Translations under genes and position numbers: made by a program | DNA from: Hypoxylon rubiginosum | Taxonomy: Eukaryota; Ascomycota; Sordariomycetes; Xylariales; Hypoxylaceae | Direction of reading: 5' to 3' | Length of the DNA stretch: 64,000 bases | Assembly (NCBI GenBank): GCA_902806565.1 | Contig: CADCXA010000058.1 | Location: 310,001-374,000 of the forward strand | Notes under the pieces: generated by a model | Databases searched by the model: none | Told to the model about the DNA's origin: nothing | The model's input: the letters and a program-made list of their open reading frames with translations, nothing else | Part shown: positions 44,344 to 58,400 of the stretch, one piece after another | Numbering within the stretch: position 1 is the stretch's first letter | How the letters are laid out: each line of letters starts with the position of its first letter

Positions 44344-45166
44344 GTACTACCAAAAGGTGTGTGTATATGTTGTATGCGATATGTGTGTGTGTGTACTGCA
44401 ACTCAACTGCACTGCGTTAAGATGTTCCAGTCCCAGTGCAGTGTCTTCTCTCCCTTCGACCCGGCGAATGATGTGCAATCGATTGATCGGCCTTAATAAA
44501 AGATCGAATCGATTTTCGATATTTCAATTCAATAGAAAAAAAGATACCGAAAAAAGATACCGAAAAAGGAGAACGAGAATGGGGAAATGAGAAGATTTAA
44601 AATCGAGCTGCTTCTCTTTTCATATTTCTTCTCATTCCTCTCGCCCTTTTTTCTCTTCCTTTTCTTGCCTTGTTTGGTCTGGCCGTTCGTAATTGCAAGT
44701 CAGCAGCATTAGTACCGCCCTTCTAATAGTAGTGCCGGGTCAGGTTCAGCTGTTGTTTCGCTGGCTCCGAGAAAGTTGCCCCCTTAACAAGTCCGCAAGG
44801 CTCTCGCTCTTGTAATGTTTTATTAATAAGGTGCAAAGGGGAAAATAAGATCGGCCTTCTCTGCCCGGACGTGGTATTATCATTAGTCAGAGGACTTTCT
44901 AAGGCTGGCCACGCAGATAGGATGTATGTAGTAAAAAAAAACAAGTTGAGGTTGAGATTGTATGTATATGTGTACGGTTTTCTCTTTCTCTCGTCGCTCG
45001 AGATGACAAAGTGAACGATAGTAATGAGTGGTTTCTTCTTTACTAGTTTCAGATGTCGTTGGAATTGTTCTGAGTCTGAGACTATCGCAAACCGCAATGA
45101 TAGGCACAGAGAGGTAAGCTGCGGGTTAGAATCTGGAATCTGGGGTGGTGGGTGTGGCAGCGGATG

Positions 45167-45185
45167 GCAGCAGCAGCAGCAGCAG
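45167..45185. repeat. CAG trinucleotide microsatellite
   Basis: Six tandem CAG units in non-coding DNA. Confidence 0.85.
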
Positions 45186-48100
45186 TATGTACAGACAGAA
45201 GTTGATAACGACTGGATGGACGGCACCTGTACGAACGAGATGGATGGGTGGATCGACGGGTAGACAAGCCCAGATGGTGTCCTGCTTTTGCCGGGCTACC
45301 TATTTCGGTTCAGAGATTCAACGACTAAAATGATAGCTAACTGCTAGAGCCGACGACTATTTGCGTTCGTCTCTAAGCTCCGTCGGTTGCTGATGTTGGC
45401 TCTTGAGTTTCCGTTTCGTTTCCCTTGGGAGCGGAAAAAAAAACTAATATGAACAGGAACAGGATAATGCTGGTATGCACGCGTGTGCGTATGTAGGTAT
45501 GTAGTATGGATGTATGTACGTATGTGTAAGTTATATGTAAGGTAAGATATACAGCGTGGTGTATGTACGTTAGGTATGTAGGTTGTAGGTAGGGAAGTAT
45601 GTACGGTCTGTGGTTTGTGAGCTAAGGCAAGGTTGATTCTTGCATCGTGCGCTTCCACAACGTCGCGACAGTCAAGGGGAGAGAAAAGGAAGGATATGTT
45701 GATATGTATGATATGTATGATGTTGAATATAGATACTATGCGAGGTGCAGGTAGTATAGGTAGTAGTAGTATAGCGGCATGTGTATAATGTATAATGTAT
45801 AATGCGAATGCGGATTAAAATCAAACGCAAGAGCGGGTATGCAAGTGCTGGGCAGGACCAGGACCGCAGAGAGAAGAGCCAGGCCAGATACGGGTTTATC
45901 TCGAAATAAGAGCCCCGCGAGCCAGGGTGGATGGAATTCGATGATGAGATGGACAGGATAAGATAGATAGTCGGAAAGCGCGCAGCAGCAAGCAGCAGAG
46001 TAACAGAATGCGACCATGCAACGGAGACGAAAGGAATGGCGAATGAAGATGAATAACAGTAATCAGCAACGCCGAGGAGAGTGGCCGAACGAGTCCAGGG
46101 TCCTTGCGATGCTTTGCGATGGGAACAGGGGGGGCCCTGAGGGGTCTGAGGGGTCTAGGGGGGGGAAGAAGAAGTTGACTAGGGGGTTAGCGCAAGCCCA
46201 GACGCGGACAAGGGCCAGGGTATAATGAACGGGAGGTTTCGTTTTGCATGGGGGGACCCTTGTCAACAGCAGCTGGGCAACTAAGGCAGCTGGAGTTGGC
46301 AAATGAGATCTCTTGCCCAGGTGTTCTAGAGAAGAGGCAAAGGGAAAGAAGAAAAGACAGATAGTTCGTCGCTAAAGCCTCGGGTGTAGCAATAGTTTGG
46401 CGAAGAACGATAAATAGTAGTACCTAGATAGGTAAAGATAACCTTTAGGTTCCTTAAAAGCTTAGATCTTTTTTTATTTTAAAATCCGGCGAGGCTCGAC
46501 GCCCGGGCACTATTCATATGTATCTCCGTCTACGGTTTAGAGATACATACCTAGGTACATATATGTAGCAAAAGATGGCATGGCAAAGACGGCCGGACTA
46601 TTCGTATTGATTCGTACTGGAAGCGAGGTTCAGCCTTACACACGCTTGTCGTTTTCTAACTTGCTGCCCGCTTACTGAATGGGATATATATCAAACCATA
46701 ATCGTAACCAAACCCGATAGTGTGCCGTAGAGTCGAGAGCTGAGGTGGTTGGATTGCATCTTGCAGGTTCGACAAGTTATTGATGATATGATCTGATTCG
46801 GACTTTGGATTTAAGCAGTCATCTTACTGGATCTAACTGGGCGCTGTGGATGATTCATACATGTACGTCTAGTAGTACTTGCATATAGTAGGAATGGTAC
46901 AATTACATGCAGACGCTCACTGGTAGCATAGGCCTAGCGTAGCACATGGACGATGCGGACGACATGGACGATATTAGATTATTGGACCATGTACACTAGA
47001 CGATGGCGTTGGATAAAAACTACCCGACTTGGTTAAGCTCCGCATTAGCGCCAATCCCAATTATATTGTCGATCGTCGTTGGTAACACGAGACAGACGAG
47101 ACAGTTTAGTCGATGTAGAAGTTTAAGACCTACCTTAATACACGTATGGAGTGGCCGAGGAAAAGGTTGATGTTCTTGCAGTTGGCCTTGGATACTTTTG
47201 TCGGCATACCTAGAAAACCGTCTCAACGGGAAAAAGGGGCGAAAAGGGGAAAAGAGGTAAAAGTGTCAGATGTTCGATGTTTGTAGTATTATCAAGGCTC
47301 GGATCCCCAATACACAGAAGTAACCTACCTACTAGGGACTAAACTGTACTGGGTCACGATGTCACAGTTTGTCCAATCCGTCGGGTGGGATATAACTCTA
47401 AAATAAGCTGTTAATAGTAGTACCTTCGAACGTGGGAAGTGTACCAAGTGTACCAAGGTCAGCCCAACGTCCATGGGTAAATCGGTGATACCTGCAAGTG
47501 GCATACATAAAAGTTGCATAGTAGCCTTACAAGCCGTGCCGCAACGCAGCCTGCGTCTTTATTAAATATGTCGCTATTCTACTTTAAATGGAACTTTCAT
47601 ATCCTACCCGTCCTACCTATGTATGTTACCGTAGGTACCTAGCTATCGCATCCGGCATAATACAGATCGCGAATTATTACTATTGAAGCATATCGGACCC
47701 GACCTGACCTGACCTGGGCGGATTTGGATTATCAGACTAGAACTGGGACTGAGGCTTTTGTTTTATTTTTATTATTTTTGAAAAAAGTCTCTGGTTTTTT
47801 CTACGTTACATGACAGGCATCCATATGGACATGGTAGAGGCATGGCAGGTAGTATGGATGTAGTATGCTGTATGCTATAGGTACCGTAGCTTCGTCGGTG
47901 CATCGGTGGAGTTGCGGTTGCGGGAAGATTTGACCCGGCCGAATGTTTCAAAGCCGGGAGCCTCTCTCAATTAATTGATGATTGTGGAAGGTGGAATATC
48001 CATGAATAGAAATAGAGGCGGAGAAAGAATAAAATAAAAATTTAAGCCCCCTAGCTCCAAACCAATTATTTGACGAGGTCCATAGGATTTATTGTCCAAA

Positions 48101-48800
48101 TGAAAATCGAAAACGATGAGCCGCAGTTCCCGATATTTTCTTTTTCTTCTCGGCGTTTCTCGCCTACGTACCGAGGCCAGCTCCTTTATGTCCACTACAG
48201 GTAGAATACACTCTTCAGCTCCTACGTACATGAAAGTTACAATGTAATCAAATCATCTCTTAGTATTTTACAGCTGCCCACGAAATTGCCTCTTATGGAA
48301 CTTCTTCCAGCTTGTGGAGCAAACCATCGGACAAAATTGTGGGCGTTATCCTGATCGACCTGGGATAGGTTTCGAATGCGCACGAGGACAATGCAGAGTC
48401 TCACCAGTCTCAGACCTAATTACTGATAACTACGGTTCCGCGGAGAACAGCAGCGGACTGAAGGAAGTTTTGAAGAATCGCAGGACCTAGGCAACTAGGA
48501 TACAGTATGAGGTATGGTATATGATATATGAGGTGACCCATGAATAGATACACTAGTTAGGGCAAAGTCGTCATCTGGTTGGGTATTACACATGCGCATA
48601 GCTCAAGACGGTAGGTGAGAGACTTTTAAACTATCCGATGGGCAGCGTGGGTGAAAAGAGTCAACAGAGACACACGTTATCAACGGGGAGTATCAATAGA
48701 ATATGACCCCCTCGCGTCGCCTCGTCCCGCCATTCCTGGCACTAGCATTTCAGGATAGTGTTCGACATGACCCTGATTAATAAAGAGAACCAGAAATACG

Positions 48801-48824
48801 GTAATGGTAATGGTAATGGTAATG
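48801..48824. repeat. GGTAAT hexanucleotide microsatellite
   Basis: Four tandem copies of the hexamer GGTAAT. Confidence 0.85.
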
Positions 48825-51800
48825 AGCGTGCCGCCAAAACGCGAAATCGCCGTGTCAGCGGCGTGCGCGTCAAGTTGCTTGGCTTAGGTTATTATTCCCG
48901 AGCTTTCATCATTCCACCTCTTCTTTTTCTTACCTGCATGGCTTCATGCATGAAGGGATTTGGGACCACCCACGTCGAACCAGACCTGTCATTCCAGGCT
49001 GGGAAACTCCCCCAGCTCTTGTAAGCTCCGGCTTACGGCAGCTCAAACTGGAAATGTCAGCAAACAGGGCTATCTCGACTTACATGGTCTTTGCGGAGAC
49101 GGGGAAGCGATAATCATGCTCTTAATCACCGGTGAGAGAGACAATTTACATAGCAATTTACATAGTATCTCGCAGGACGATATTCTAATTGGATCGTCAC
49201 GTAGGCACAGAAGTGAATGCCTAACGTTGGCATATGCCGTCTGATCGGAAGGACACCTATCAACGATATCTAAAACAGAAACAGATATCTCTCAGTTACC
49301 AGCTGCAAGGCTGTCGCCGATAGATAGGGGACGTGTAGCTAAAAAAGAAAAGATACGGGCTCGCTGAATCACTACTACCTAAAAGAGGCAATAAATTCCT
49401 CTTCATGTTCCAGGTAACAGGTAAAAGGCATATACCTGAAGCATCTAAGAGCATCTAGACACAGTACTTAGGTGGCTGTTATTGCGGCTAGCTTCCTCCA
49501 CAGCCCGTCAAACCACGTAATGTTTCGTCAGCACTCGCTCATTTAATCCCTTCGGCGCGGCAGAATCCTGCTGCGTTTAACACATGCCACTCGCGCGTAT
49601 CCATTCTGGGGAGAGTTGACTCATATCAAAAATCCCACCCTCATCCGAAAATCGCGAGAATGCATAGTTGCCCCGCTTCAGAGACCCCTAACATTTTCAC
49701 ATGACTGAGTCCGGGCGATCTCGATATGTCTTCACTATCGAAGGTCGAGAGAGAGAGGAATCAGTCAGCCAAGTAACCAAAGTTGTCGAGGCAGCGAAAC
49801 GGCTTCAGCTATCAACGAACGGAGGCTATTCAGCTTCAGTACCAAGTCTGAGGTAAATGAGTGGTTATGTAGCTAGCGCCAACATGTTCAAGCCATGTTC
49901 TAGCTCGACCAACCCAATCAACCCTCTCGCAATACTTCGGAGCCGTAGCAGCGGCCTCGTAATTGGCCCAGTGGCGCCACACCTCGGTGACCGCAACGAA
50001 CTTGACAAGCTCTTCGACACTATTCTCGGACACGCCAAGACGGACGGCAGACAGACAGCATAGCCGTCTTTACCAAACCGCTGGGGACCGTTCGGCAACT
50101 GTCTCCCTATGCATTTCTACATGTTACATGTGTAGTAGAGAACATGATATAAATTGTTACGATCCTATCATGATCGTTTCCCGTTTTAGCTTAATGGATA
50201 CGATATCACAAGGCAGTTATCTAAGTGCTTGCCAACTGCACGCTGTTATGTGAAAGATCGATTAGACTTAGATATGCACCTTGATTCTACGTACGTTCCG
50301 CTTCTACCGATGCCCAGACTTTCTAGACCTCTGATAAATCGCAGTTAGCAAGCGACTTGATAATCTAGGTCTTTAGCTCTTCACCTTGCTTGCCTGTTAG
50401 CTAGTCTAATCGTTGACTAGTAGCCCTGGTTTGGTTTTGGTCTAATGACCTTCCAAGCGCCGTCATCCTTTCCCTCGCGTGAGCATTTTTGGAGTATATG
50501 CAGCATTCCCAGGTTCCTACAAGGCAGGTCGGGTCAGCTTGCAGCAATTCGATATCCTAGGCTAGTCGGCTAGTCGATATCTTTAAAACATCTATCGCGC
50601 TCTGATGCTGTCAACTTCGCTTCACATGGGAACTAATGAATTCCGTGTAGTAAGAAAACCCGCCGCACATCATACGGGACATCTCTGCGAACACAAAGTT
50701 TGTGATATGTTACCTATCAGTGGCCCCTATGTGTCATACCGACTAAAAACGGTTAGGTAGGACGACGCCCTACGCCGTCGCTCACCCTGCACGATGCTGC
50801 AGCTAAGGCCTAGGTACATGTAGCTTCGACCTATTCGTCGACCTGCAGGTACTCCACTTCACTCCGGATACCAGACAAGCCTCTTTTTCTCCCACCTGTC
50901 ACGAGTCGCCCTCTCATATCAGATTCCCACTACCAGGAGGCCGATCATCTCGTTTTCTTCTGACAAGGACGACAAGGTGAGCAGCGATCGCGGATCTAGC
51001 CATGGAGAGTGACAGATGCTTATACGATTGCCGACGCACCATGATCATGCTAGAGTGTGGGGAGCTGCGACGACCCGCTCGACTATGAGCTCACTGATAT
51101 CACACAGGCTCACATGGCACTGACCAAACGACCATCGAGGAATCTTGTTAAAGAAAGAAATATCAACAAGTTCGTGTTTCACGATATGCCGGAAGACCCA
51201 TCAAAAGCATAAGATGGAACCCGAGAGCGTCATCGAGCATCATGGCCAATGATCAGGCGATCCGGCCTCGAGACGTCGACCGGGCATGTCAAGGCCGATA
51301 CATGTCGACACATGGCGTGATTGGCCCACTGGAGATGATCCTTGCATCTCGTATATAGCATACGTGATAAAAGTGCGCCACAGCTGAAAGAAACCAGGCC
51401 ACAGTCGGGGCAGGGTGTGGCCTATACAAGAGAGGCTTGGACGGCAAGGTCTCAGCGGCCAACAGGAATTAAGCGAAACCAGATAACGAGAAATACTAAT
51501 ACGAAACGGGAGGACACCATAAAGACGCAAAGTTATATATCTCATCGTCGAGAATAGATATTAGATTGAGAAAAGTTGGGGGATAATGAAGCCGCTGACG
51601 GGAGAAACAGACTACATACGATAGTACCTAGGTACTCATCTCCCTGATCGCTTGTACAAAGATCTCCGCTCCGGATGGGACACCGTGCTTTGCACAATAC
51701 GTATAGCGTAACAAGATGTCGACTTATGACCTTCTTATCCCCGGCAGCTCAAGGGCGACCGGGAATTGATGTTCCGTCGTCGACGGTTGGCTTGGGATTA

Positions 51801-52639
51801 CCCCTCACCTCGCGGCTCGCTTCCGCCTACGACTTCACTATGCTGCTACTATCGAGGAAAAAATGGAATCCGAGAGCTAAGCTTTCTAGATCTATGTATG
51901 ATAGATAGGTAGTCAAGTATACGAAAAGGGAGAGAGCAAAGAAGAAGACTAGAATAGTCGGGTTTCTATAAGCCTTTCATGTGACCAGTGGGGTTCCTTG
52001 GTATATAGGCCAGACAAGCACCATTTATAAAGGGCCAGAACGTCTGGGGAAGCTCAGTATGCTAAAACGAAGAAGATGGTGTGAAGCGAAGAGGTTTGAG
52101 GAGAGGGAGGTATGGAAGGGAGGGGATACACAAGGAGGAGCATTAGACTAGGGGGGGGAGGGACCGGCGCGCGCTGAGAATGAAGCATCCCCGTAGCACC
52201 TTGGGATTTCTTGGAGGGAGGACCTTATCGTGATCATTGGTCGAAGCTATGAGATGAAGTCTTGTCGGCCAACCAGCTGACACACGAAGTCCACGCCTGG
52301 GGGTCGGAACCCACAGACCATCTGCAAATCATGATCCATCTTGGCGCCTGTCCCATCTCCACTCTACCTTAAATGCAACCGCCCAAGCCGCCCGCGGTCC
52401 ACGCCCACGCTCACGATCCCATCCATGGATCCATCCGCCCAGCTACCTAGGGAGCTAGGGGGGGGGTTCCCTAGAGATTCCCACCACTCCCACCGTCCAT
52501 CCCGCTAGTGGACATCTTTTTTCTCCCACCCGTCGTTCCCCATAATTTACACGCTGACTGGGATATAGCAGGATACAGTCGGCATCCCGTCGCGTCTTCT
52601 CGCGTCGTATCCCTCTCGTTCAGCCTATCTAGTCCTTAT

Positions 52640-54020
52640 CTCTCTCGTGTTATATGTGGCTTGCTCGAACCCCACATAACGCGTCCGAGCCAACCGAAGC
52701 CATGTCCGTCAAACAGGACACAAGGCGCAAGCCTCCCTCCTCCCTGGGGAACAGTTTTGGCACAGCCATGAAATCCATCCCGCCCCAACCTTGCGAAAGA
52801 TAGGCGGCAATGCCACCACCCATGGCTTGTGCCCTCCCTCGGCATATTCTTTCCAAGGAGTGCACTCCACGATCTTGTCCACCAGGCTGCCGACCCACTG
52901 AGGGACACGCTCAGGCTCCCACGAACGCTGCTCGTCCGTTGCCCTTCTGCATGGCACGACAGAGCGGGAGATTCCCCAGATCCCTGTTTACCCGCTCTTG
53001 CAGGGCAGCGCGCATCCAATCCACAATCCGCCCATGGACCATGGCCATCCCTTTCTCTGGAGGCTAAGAGTTCAGGGTACATGCTGGACCGGTAGTTCTG
53101 GTCCTCCACCAGGTAGATCACCAACATCTGCAAATAATGCCACTTGCTACTATATTCAATCTGGAGAATGTTTCTCTCTTCTGCAATGCTCCGACGCAAG
53201 GGATGTTTAGCTAGATGACTCCGAGAGGCCGCCTCTTAGTCGATGACGCAATCTACAAGAATAACGCCGCTGCCGAGACCTGGATCTCGGCCGGGAGGCT
53301 GCAAGTGAAGCCCACAAGTTAGAGGGTCCTTCGTGTGTATGTGTGTGTGTGAGGTCTTACCAAACAGCCTTGGTAGGCTGCTACTATATACCTAGGTAGA
53401 CTACATACGTACGAAGTCGAATTACTGTTACGTAGTAATTCTCTAGTAGACGCGTTGATCTGGGGATCTCAAACCCAATCTCATCTCACTCTCTTCCGCT
53501 GCCAAATCATGGTAGAGTCCGAGGTTTGTCGTCAATCGGTGAAACCAAAGCGTCATCCGATATGGGCAACACAACTTCTCCCTCGAGGGTGTCACAACAT
53601 TCGGACAGGTTCCTAAAGGCCGGCCACACAGCGCCCTTCCTTTTTTTGCTTCTTCTGTTTTGGAACGGTGGCTGATGGTAATGTTTCATGTTTAAATCGA
53701 GGACTCCTACCATTGAACGGTTGCCGAATGGTTCCCAATCCGACTTTCCAAGGTAACCAACGAGAGACATCCGGAAGTGACATCTTTCTCTCCACGGGGT
53801 TGGAGTGCTTCGCACAGTCAAAGTCGGTTCGACAACCTACCGAGTTGACCATAACATTCCACAATCACTCTCTTCTTCCGGTATCGCTTCGCATCTTTCT
53901 CAAAGCTTCATGATAACAGCCGACGATGTTTCCTTCGAAGAGACACGGACCCGCATAGTCGTGGTAAAACAATGGCGCCATCCATATGATATTGGCATGT
54001 TGCTCGATGCAGTCGACCAT
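52640..54020 (-). pseudogene. Possible decayed gene, unrecognised
   Basis: On the minus strand several protein-like segments lie in succession but in different frames: a 51-residue frame from an ATG at about 54020 (starts MVDCIEQHANII); segments between 53.87 and 53.51 kb; then near 53.15-53.05 kb a frame with YLVEDQNYRSSMYPELLAS, next a shifted frame MAMVHGRIVDWMRAALQ, and then a third with VPQWVGSLVDKIVEC. Frame changes occur within tens of bases of each other and no splice pair clearly mends them. This fits a frameshifted remnant, or a real gene with introns I cannot place. The plus strand is also fairly open because the segment is GC-rich, which weakens the case. No family is recognised. 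Confidence 0.25.
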
Positions 54021-55401
54021 TCTTAGCTGCTACAGATCAACTACCTACCTACCTATACGTGTATTGGGAAAGTAGCACTACCTTTGGATGCGCGCCTGGT
54101 CTGTCTGTCCCATGGTTTCTTCGTAGGACTAGTGGACCGTCAATGTTTTGTACCATCATCGCCACCGCGCATCACAGCCGTGATGATTTAGAAGAAAAAA
54201 AAAAGACTGAAAAAAAACTCGTAAAACGCGGATGCCTATGATCATGCGCGTTCGCCACAGGTACGCAAACAACGGCTCTTCACATGCCTTGTCGCCCCTC
54301 CTCCTCTCTTGGGAGATAGGATAGCTACGTACGTGGAGGCATAAGTTCTATCGCGCCACTGTCGCTGCCGAGACATAGGTCCTTTCACGAGCCATCATCG
54401 GCGATCTCGTCTTCTCTTAGTCGCGATGACCTAGGCGATTTTTCTCTCTCCTGCTTTCGAAGAATTGACACCCCGAGCTCCATAATGGCGTGCTATTTTT
54501 AAAACAAGAGGAGGAGGAGGACCGCTCAAAGTTGCATATGTCGTTGATCGCCGAGGCGACGGGGAAGTGCCAATGAGGAGGCGCAGAAGCAATGCGGGAA
54601 AATCTGCCGGCTGAATTCGCCGATCATATGAGTCAGATTTAATATAGATCCGTAACCGCATCGCATCCTTTAGCGACAATCTATGCGCGGTAGGTTGACC
54701 CTATTCGACTGATGAGAGCCGGCATGTTGAGTGGGGGGAGACAGTCTTGTGTGGTAGTAGTAAGGGTTTACATATCTTGAGCTTCATACTAGTTCATGTA
54801 AGTCTTCTATCTCTCCTCGGTAGTGGCTATAGAAGTCGAACTCATATTGATGTCCGGAGACGATGGTCAGACGCTAGGTAGACTCGCTATAGAAGGCAAA
54901 ATCTCCGTGTTGCGAGGTAGTCGAAATGAATACCTACCAGGTAGGTATGTTAAGGAATTTCATACTAGAGCAAGTATTTTCGTAAGACAGTACCGGTTGT
55001 ACCGTAGTGAATTAATATGTTCAGATGGATATTGAAGATTTTACTAGTGTAGATAAAGTGTAATACCAAGTTAGACTGTCTATACATCACACGAGCGTTC
55101 TAAAAGATTGTATAGACGGACAGGAATGCTCACGATGTACTTCGTACAATAAGCTGCATCTCATTTTCCACAAATAAAAAAACCCGGGCCGCTGGCGGGT
55201 AATGGCGGCTGGCGGCAAGCGGCTGATAATGATAACTTTCTTATCGATTAGATAAGCGCGATCAAATTGATGATTTGACTGTGTAGCGCGTGCCATTACC
55301 TCATCAAAATCGCACTGCAGACATGAAATTTCAACATCGCCGTCGGTACCCAAAGATATATTAGCATCAGACGAACTGTACAACAGCCATAGGTACCTAA
55401 T
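54021..55401. other. Upstream region of DIS3
   Basis: No gene is supported. An A-run (54191-54200) and the TACCTACCAGGTAGGTA motif (54931-54947) are seen. The last 150 bases before DIS3 contain no obvious TATA box; the leader appears short. Confidence 0.5.
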
Positions 55402-58400
55402 ATGACGAGCCTCAAGAGACCTCAGGGCGCAGACCCCAACTCTCCAAATCTCTCGAGCAAGATTTACGTGAGATCCACGAAGAGCGGCAAGGTTCAAAAG
55501 ATTGTGCGCGAGGTCTACCTTCGACAAGATATCCCCTGCTCCTCCCAGCTATGCTCGAGCTGCCTTAATATCGCACCGAGGACTGCGGGCGGAGAGCGTG
55601 AGCTTTCCTATTTGGCGCAGGAGATCTAAAGCTAACTTAAGACCTAGTAAGCCCCTTCGTCCTTTCGGACAAACCCGCAGGCACCAAGGTCTACCCGCAG
55701 GGACACTACATCGTCCCAGATACAAATGCCTTACTTAATGCTATGGACCTTTTCGAGCAGAGCTCGGCATTTTACGACGTGGTTATCTTACAGACTGTCT
55801 TAGAGGAACTACGCAATAGGTCTCTACCACTATACAACCGGCTAATTGGACTAACCAAGAGTGAAGACAAGCGTTTTTATGTCTTCTTCAACGAGTTCAG
55901 ACTCGAGACCTACGTGCCTCGAGAGCAAGATGAGACCATCAACGATAGAAACGACAGGGCCGTGCGGAAAGCCGTCTGGTGGTACAACGAGCATCTGAAC
56001 GAGACGAAGAATAAACGACTACCGGTCACGGTCATGCTCACTGATGACAAACTAAACATCGCGAAGGCGAAAAAGGAGAAAATTCCTGCGATAAATTTAC
56101 GTGACTACGTCTCCGGACTTGAAGACGGAGATCGTCTACTCGACATGATTGCCGATTCGCAGGAGCGAGGTATCTCTAGAGACAAAAAGGCGGCCGATTT
56201 TCTATATCCCGAACACTACACATTGTCGAAAATGATGACCGGAGTCAAGGGCGGTGTTCTCCACCAGGGCATCTTTAACGTTTCGCCCTACAACTACCTC
56301 GAGGCCTCGATCAAAGTCCCCACATTCCCTAAAGCATTACTCGTTCTAGGACGAGAAAACATCAACCGCGCAGTGGATGGAGATGTGGTGGTCGTAGAAG
56401 TCCTCCCACAAGATCAGTGGAAGGAGCCTTCGACCAAGATCATCGAGGAAGAAGCTATCACTAAGAATGAAAATGCCGACAATGAGGAGGGGGGCGACAT
56501 GGTCACCGAACAGGAGAAACGAGCTCTGCAGGAGCAAGTCAAGAAGACCCACGGCCAAAGCACCGAAGGGCGACCGCAGCCTACCGCGAAGGTAGTCGGC
56601 GTAATCAAGCGAAATTGGCGTCAATACGTCGGCCATGTCGATCCATCTTCCGTCAGCCAGTCCGGTCAACAAGGAAGGAAACAAGAAAGTGTTTTCCTGA
56701 TCCCGATGGATAAGAAAGTGCCGAAGATCCGTATACGTACAAGACAAGCAGGGGAGTTAGTAGGAAAGCGAATACTCGTCACGATCGATTCCTGGGATCG
56801 CGAATCCCGACATCCCGTTGGTCACTTCGTCAGATCACTAGGCGAATTAGAAAGCAAAGCCGCAGAGACCGAAGCGCTATTACTCGAATACGATGTCCAA
56901 TATCGACCCTTCCCGAAGACCGTACTAGATTGCCTCCCTAAGGAGGGCCACGACTGGAAAGTGCCGGCTAGTACAGACGACCCGGGATGGAAGGACAGAG
57001 AGGATCTTCGAGGTCTCCTTATTTGCAGTATCGATCCTCCTGGCTGTCAAGATATCGACGATGCACTACATGCAAGACCACTACCGAACGGAAATTTTGA
57101 AGTTGGCGTTCACATCGCCGATGTGTCGCACTTTGTTAAGCCCAACAACGCTATGGATCTTGAAGCAAGTGTCCGAGGTACGACCGTATACTTGGTGGAT
57201 AAGCGTATCGACATGTTGCCGATGTTGCTTGGTACTGATCTCTGCTCTCTGAAACCATACATCGAGCGGTATGCTTTCTCGGTTATTTGGGAGGTTAACC
57301 AAGCGGCGGATATCATCAACTCCAGGTTCACCAAATCAGTTATCAAGTCTCGCGAGGCGTTTAGCTACGAACAGGCACAACTACGGATCGACGATGCTTC
57401 ACAGCAAGACGACTTGACTCAGGGTATGAGGACACTATTGATGCTCTCGAAGAAGTTAAAGCAAAAGCGAATGGATGCTGGAGCTCTTAGTCTTTCGTCT
57501 CCCGAAGTCAAAGTCGAAATGGAGTCTGAAACTTCAGATCCGATCGATGTCAAGACCAAGGCGCTACTAGACACCAACTCTCTCGTAGAAGAGTTCATGT
57601 TGCTTGCCAACATCAGCGTGGCGGGCAAGATCTACGAAGCCTTTCCCCAGACCGCCATCCTTCGTCGACACGGGGCGCCGCCCAAGACCAACTTCGACGA
57701 GCTCGCCAACCAGCTGAAGGTCAAGCGCGGGCTCGAACTCCGCTTCGACTCGTCCAAGGCCCTCGCCGACTCGCTCGACGAGTGCGTCGACCCGAAGGAG
57801 CCCTTCTTCAACACGCTGATCCGCGTCATGGCGACGCGCTGCATGATGAGCGCCGAGTACTTCTGCGCCGGCACGCAGGCGTACCCCGAGTTCCGCCACT
57901 ACGGCCTCGCGTCCGAGATCTACACGCACTTCACGAGCCCGATCCGGCGGTACGCCGACCTGGCCGCGCACCGGCAGCTGGCGGCCGCCATCGACTACGA
58001 GGCCCTCGACCCGTCGGCGCGGTCGCGCGGGCGCCTCGAGGCCGTGTGCAAGAACATCAACGTGCGGCACCGCAACGCGCAGCTGGCGGGGCGCGCCAGC
58101 GTCGCGTACTACGTGGGGCAGTCTCTCAAGGGGCGCGTCGCCGAGGAGGAAGGTTTCGTGATGAAGGTGTTTAGCAACGGCTTCGTCGTGCTGGTGCCGC
58201 GCTTCGGCATCGAGTCCCTGATCCGGCTGCGGGACCTGGCCGACCCGGAGCCCGAGGGCGCGTTCGACGCCGCGTCGTACACGCTGACGACGAGCGGGAG
58301 CAGGGAGGTTACTGTCGAGCTCTTCGCGAAGGTGCTGGTGCGCATCCGCGACGTCAAGGACGAGGCTACGGGGAAGAGGGGGGCTAAGATGGAGCTGGTG

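Larger units (their letters stand above)
43654..44400. other. Rsc7 upstream region dense in short tandem repeats
   Basis: This probable promoter and leader region contains GACGAGGGGG-type repeats (about 43855-43890), a palindromic ACCATGGACCGTGG...ACCATGG block (43967-43994), ACCGCAG repeats (43996-44030), ATACATGT x3 (44143-44171), AGCTGTA/GTAAGCT repeats (44178-44215) and AGTTCGT x3-4 (44316-44343). No gene is seen. Confidence 0.6.
44401..52600. other. Gene-poor stretch, 8.2 kb
   Basis: No domain or exon chain is recognised. Simple repeats include CAG x6 (45167-45185), GTAT-rich DNA (45490-45600) and GGTAAT x4 (48801-48824). At about 49.86-50.10 kb three frames are open together and look mildly protein-like, but none is identifiable. 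TACCTAGGTA occurs near 46549 and 51625. The frames at 44723-45226 and 45344-45658 are encoded by microsatellite or homopolymer DNA. Confidence 0.5.

Noticed and set aside
44723..45226. Open frame of 167 aa on the minus strand
   Set aside because: Encoded by microsatellite and homopolymer DNA (poly-Cys from CAG repeats); not protein-like.
49836..50098. Three overlapping protein-like frames
   Set aside because: All are short, on both strands, unrecognised, and without splice or start context; I could not choose one.
57567..58070. Minus-strand frames opposite DIS3
   Set aside because: They exist because the GC3-saturated block has almost no stop codons on either strand; no protein features.
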